Notes under the pieces: model-generated
The model's database searches: none
The model's input: the letters and a program-made list of their open reading frames with translations, nothing else
Told to the model about the DNA's origin: nothing
Program-made: the position numbers and the translations under genes
Shown here: positions 7,642 through 9,341 of the stretch, one piece after another
Position numbering within the stretch: position 1 is the first letter of the stretch
Layout: each line of letters opens with the position of its first letter
Assembly: GCA_051269965.1 (NCBI GenBank)
Contig: JBNMFK010000148.1
Coordinates: 1 to 9,341, forward strand
Direction of reading: 5' to 3'
Source of the DNA: Arcticibacterium sp051269965
GTDB lineage: Bacteria; Bacteroidota; Bacteroidia; Cytophagales; Spirosomataceae
Length of the DNA stretch: 9,341 bases

Positions 7642-8766
7642 CCTATTTTATATTTCCTATTTTCGGGGTACTATTCTTATTTTTGAGCTTGGATTTGAGT
7701 TTTACACAGTTAACTATTACTGTAGAATTAACTGTCCCTCTCCTTATAGAAAAAGGAGGTATTTACCCTTCCACTGATCATAATAAGTAGCATTCTGGCG
7801 ACCCAGACTATGAAATCTCTAAGCTAGATCTCCCGAAATACGCTATAACACTGTACGAAACTCCTGCTCATTTTGAGTACAAATTCACACAAGGATCATG
7901 GGCAACAGCAGAAGGTACACAACGTAGCCAGGCTCTACCTAATAGGAATTATATTAGAAACGAGAGCAATCAATTTGTACTAGATAACAACATTCTGGGC
8001 TGGGAAGAGCAGAAAGTTTATAGCGTAATAGTAAATTCCATTCCCGATAACACTCCGAAAGACGCAAGAATCTATATTTAAGGAAACTTCAATAATTGGG
8101 ACCTAGGAGATGAAACATTAAGAGTTAAGAAAACGGTAGGTGGCAGTTATCGGATAAAAGTCTATTCTGATTATGAGGCATTAGAATTAAAATTTACCAG
8201 AGGTAGCTGAGAATCTGTAGAAGCTAGATTTAGTTGAAAAGCGAGACCCAATAGACAGTTAACTAGATTGAATGCTAAAAAGGTGGCTAATTTAGAATTC
8301 AGCGCAGAAGGATGGGAATATTTGAATGGGGCATTTAGTTTTTATTCTTTTTTTGACCTCCTTCTCTTATTTTCTGTCTTTCAAGGTATTCTACTAATCA
8401 TATCAATTCCCTTTCACACTAATGATACACCTGCCTACAAATAGCTTCTGTTAGCTATTGGTCTATCTTCTTTGAGTATTATATTGAACTTGCTCTCTAA
8501 TTTCCAAGGAGCCGTTCAAAGCTTCCCAAAGGTTTTTTTCTTGTCAGGTTTTGTTATTTTCCTTTATGCACCTATCTACTATTTTACCTAAGAAAATTAC
8601 TTTTCAATGCCAATTTCCTCCCATCTCGTTGGTATTTATATTTTATTCCATTTTTTATTCAACTACTCGTTTATCTACCCTTTTTATTGCAGACAGATAA
8701 GAGCATATTAGATAGAATTAGGAGTCCGTATTGGTGATTCTGTTTTTAACATCGGGCTCCTTTAGA

Positions 8767-9341
8767 ATGATATGGAATTTCTATTACTGGAATCTATTCA
8801 GGAAGATCATTCAAAACTACAGAGAGCAGCTTAAGACCAATTTTAGTTACGACCAACACCTAAGCTATCTCAAAACGGCACTCGTCATTCAATTCATATG
8901 CTTGGCTATCTGGTTTGTGTTTTTTGTGGTATTTGGTCTTTCCCGATTCTTCCACTTTAGTACGGTAAACCTTCAGGAAAACTTCATAGACCTCATTTGG
9001 TTATCGTTCTCTTTCATTACCTATATTTTAGCCTATTTCGCTATCCATCAACTAGAAACTTTTAAAGCTACGCCAGAAGCAGCTTCATTTTTTGATGATA
9101 TTTTGGAAAATACCGAATCTCAAAAAATACGTACGAATACTATTAAAAAAGACATTCTCGCTACTGAAACCCATAAAGCTGTGATAGAGGCATTGGCAAT
9201 TAATATAAAGACCAACAAGCCTTTTTTAAGTCCTAAATTAATACTTAGCGAACTTGCGACTCAAATAAAGATACAACCCCATATTCTTTCCAAAGCCATC
9301 AATGCACATTATAGTAAAAGCTTCTTTGAGCTAATCAATGG
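8767..9341 (+). CDS. open 3' fragment of the decayed regulator: two membrane helices plus AraC-type HTH, partial
   Basis: This is the 3' part of the pseudogene locus, listed separately because it is fully open for 191 codons from the ATG at 8767 to the window end (the frame opens at 8722 after a TAG). The predicted product starts MIWNFYYWNLFRK and carries two membrane segments (ALVIQFICLAIWFVFFVV and FIDLIWLSFSFITYILAYF). It then has a charged linker and the beginning of an AraC-type HTH (ELATQIKIQPHILSKAIN). If translated from this ATG it would be a membrane-tethered DNA-binding protein with no external sensor. No promoter was recognised in front of it, so it is more probably just the least damaged part of a dead gene. 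Confidence 0.35.
   Translation, partial: MIWNFYYWNLFRKIIQNYREQLKTNFSYDQHLSYLKTALVIQFICLAIWFVFFVVFGLSRFFHFSTVNLQENFIDLIWLSFSFITYILAYFAIHQLETFKATPEAASFFDDILENTESQKIRTNTIKKDILATETHKAVIEALAINIKTNKPFLSPKLILSELATQIKIQPHILSKAINAHYSKSFFELIN

Larger units (their letters stand above)
7617..9341 (+). pseudogene. decayed membrane-bound AraC-type regulator with tandem periplasmic glycan-binding-like domains (partial at right edge)
   Basis: Reading through the damage gives one coherent protein. A signal peptide comes first (TTG at 7617, LKTVKNNGPYFIFPIFGV, cleavage near SFTQ). Two tandem starch/glycogen-binding-like domains follow (about 7707-8010 and 8013-8330; motifs GNFNNWDLGD, LKFTRGS, PNR). Then come about seven membrane helices (8331-9065) and the start of an AraC-type HTH (LSPKLILSELATQIKIQPHI, then LSKAINAHYSKSFFELING), cut by the window end. 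Lesions seen: stops TAG 7788, TAA 8079, TGA 8208, TGA 8235 and TAG 8442; a one-base loss in the T run near 8585; a one-base loss near 8734 (TGGTG for TGGGTG); and a start codon that is probably a mutated ATG. The intact form would have sensed an external glycan and bound DNA in the cytoplasm. It begins 1 bp after the parC stop. Domain names rest on motif recognition. Confidence 0.88.

Noticed and set aside
7617..8600. Stop-codon reassignment or programmed readthrough as the reason for in-frame TAG/TAA/TGA
   Set aside because: All three stop codons occur inside the frame, together with two frameshifts, while neighbouring genes use TGA (kinase, parC), TAG (regulator) and TAA (glycosyltransferase, deaminase) as normal ends. 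Decay is simpler.
7617..8760. Poor sequence quality as the cause of the broken frame
   Set aside because: Seven lesions fall in one gene, while 7.6 kb of flanking sequence holds long clean frames. Five are substitutions to stops, at least two of them G-to-A changes at predicted Trp codons. A local quality drop cannot be fully excluded without reads.

Overview
The window looks like a chromosomal segment of a Bacteroidota bacterium (Cytophagales/Flavobacteriales type; I cannot go lower). The base composition is AT-rich. There is a TPR-containing membrane histidine kinase paired with a LuxR-type regulator, a ParC with Bacteroidota-style motifs, a TAnnTTTG(C) type -7 promoter element before parC, no Shine-Dalgarno-like leaders, and a membrane-bound AraC-type regulator at the right edge. 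No tRNA, rRNA, CRISPR array, insertion sequence or phage gene was seen.

Layout. (1) 45-2491, plus strand: a two-gene operon whose stop and start codons overlap as ATGA, encoding a TPR sensor histidine kinase and a NarL/LuxR response regulator. (2) 2492-2771: a gap of about 280 bp holding at most one 52-codon minus-strand ORF and an AT-only inverted repeat. (3) 4672-2772, minus strand: a two-gene operon with a soluble GT-A fold glycosyltransferase followed by a NagB/AgaI-family amino-sugar-6-phosphate deaminase. (4) 4673-4858: a divergent promoter region with a good -7 element for parC and two small palindromes. (5) 4859-7615, plus: topoisomerase IV subunit A (ParC), ending in a charged disordered tail and a C-terminal QLGLF peptide. 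(6) 7617-9341, plus, running off the edge: a decayed gene for a membrane-bound transcriptional regulator. Its reconstructed order is signal peptide, two tandem starch/glycogen-binding-like periplasmic domains, about seven membrane helices and an AraC-type HTH. Five in-frame stops, two one-base frameshifts and a probably damaged start codon disable it, yet its last 600 bases are fully open.

How the parts relate. The kinase and regulator almost certainly work as a pair, but no adjacent target identifies the signal. The glycosyltransferase and deaminase are probably co-transcribed and point to amino-sugar metabolism or glycoconjugate assembly. The decayed regulator would have sensed a glycan outside the inner membrane, but nothing nearby shows what it controlled. 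The most notable items are the architecture and decay pattern of the dead sensor and the putative sliding-clamp-binding peptide at the end of ParC. I did not find a convincing new multi-gene system.
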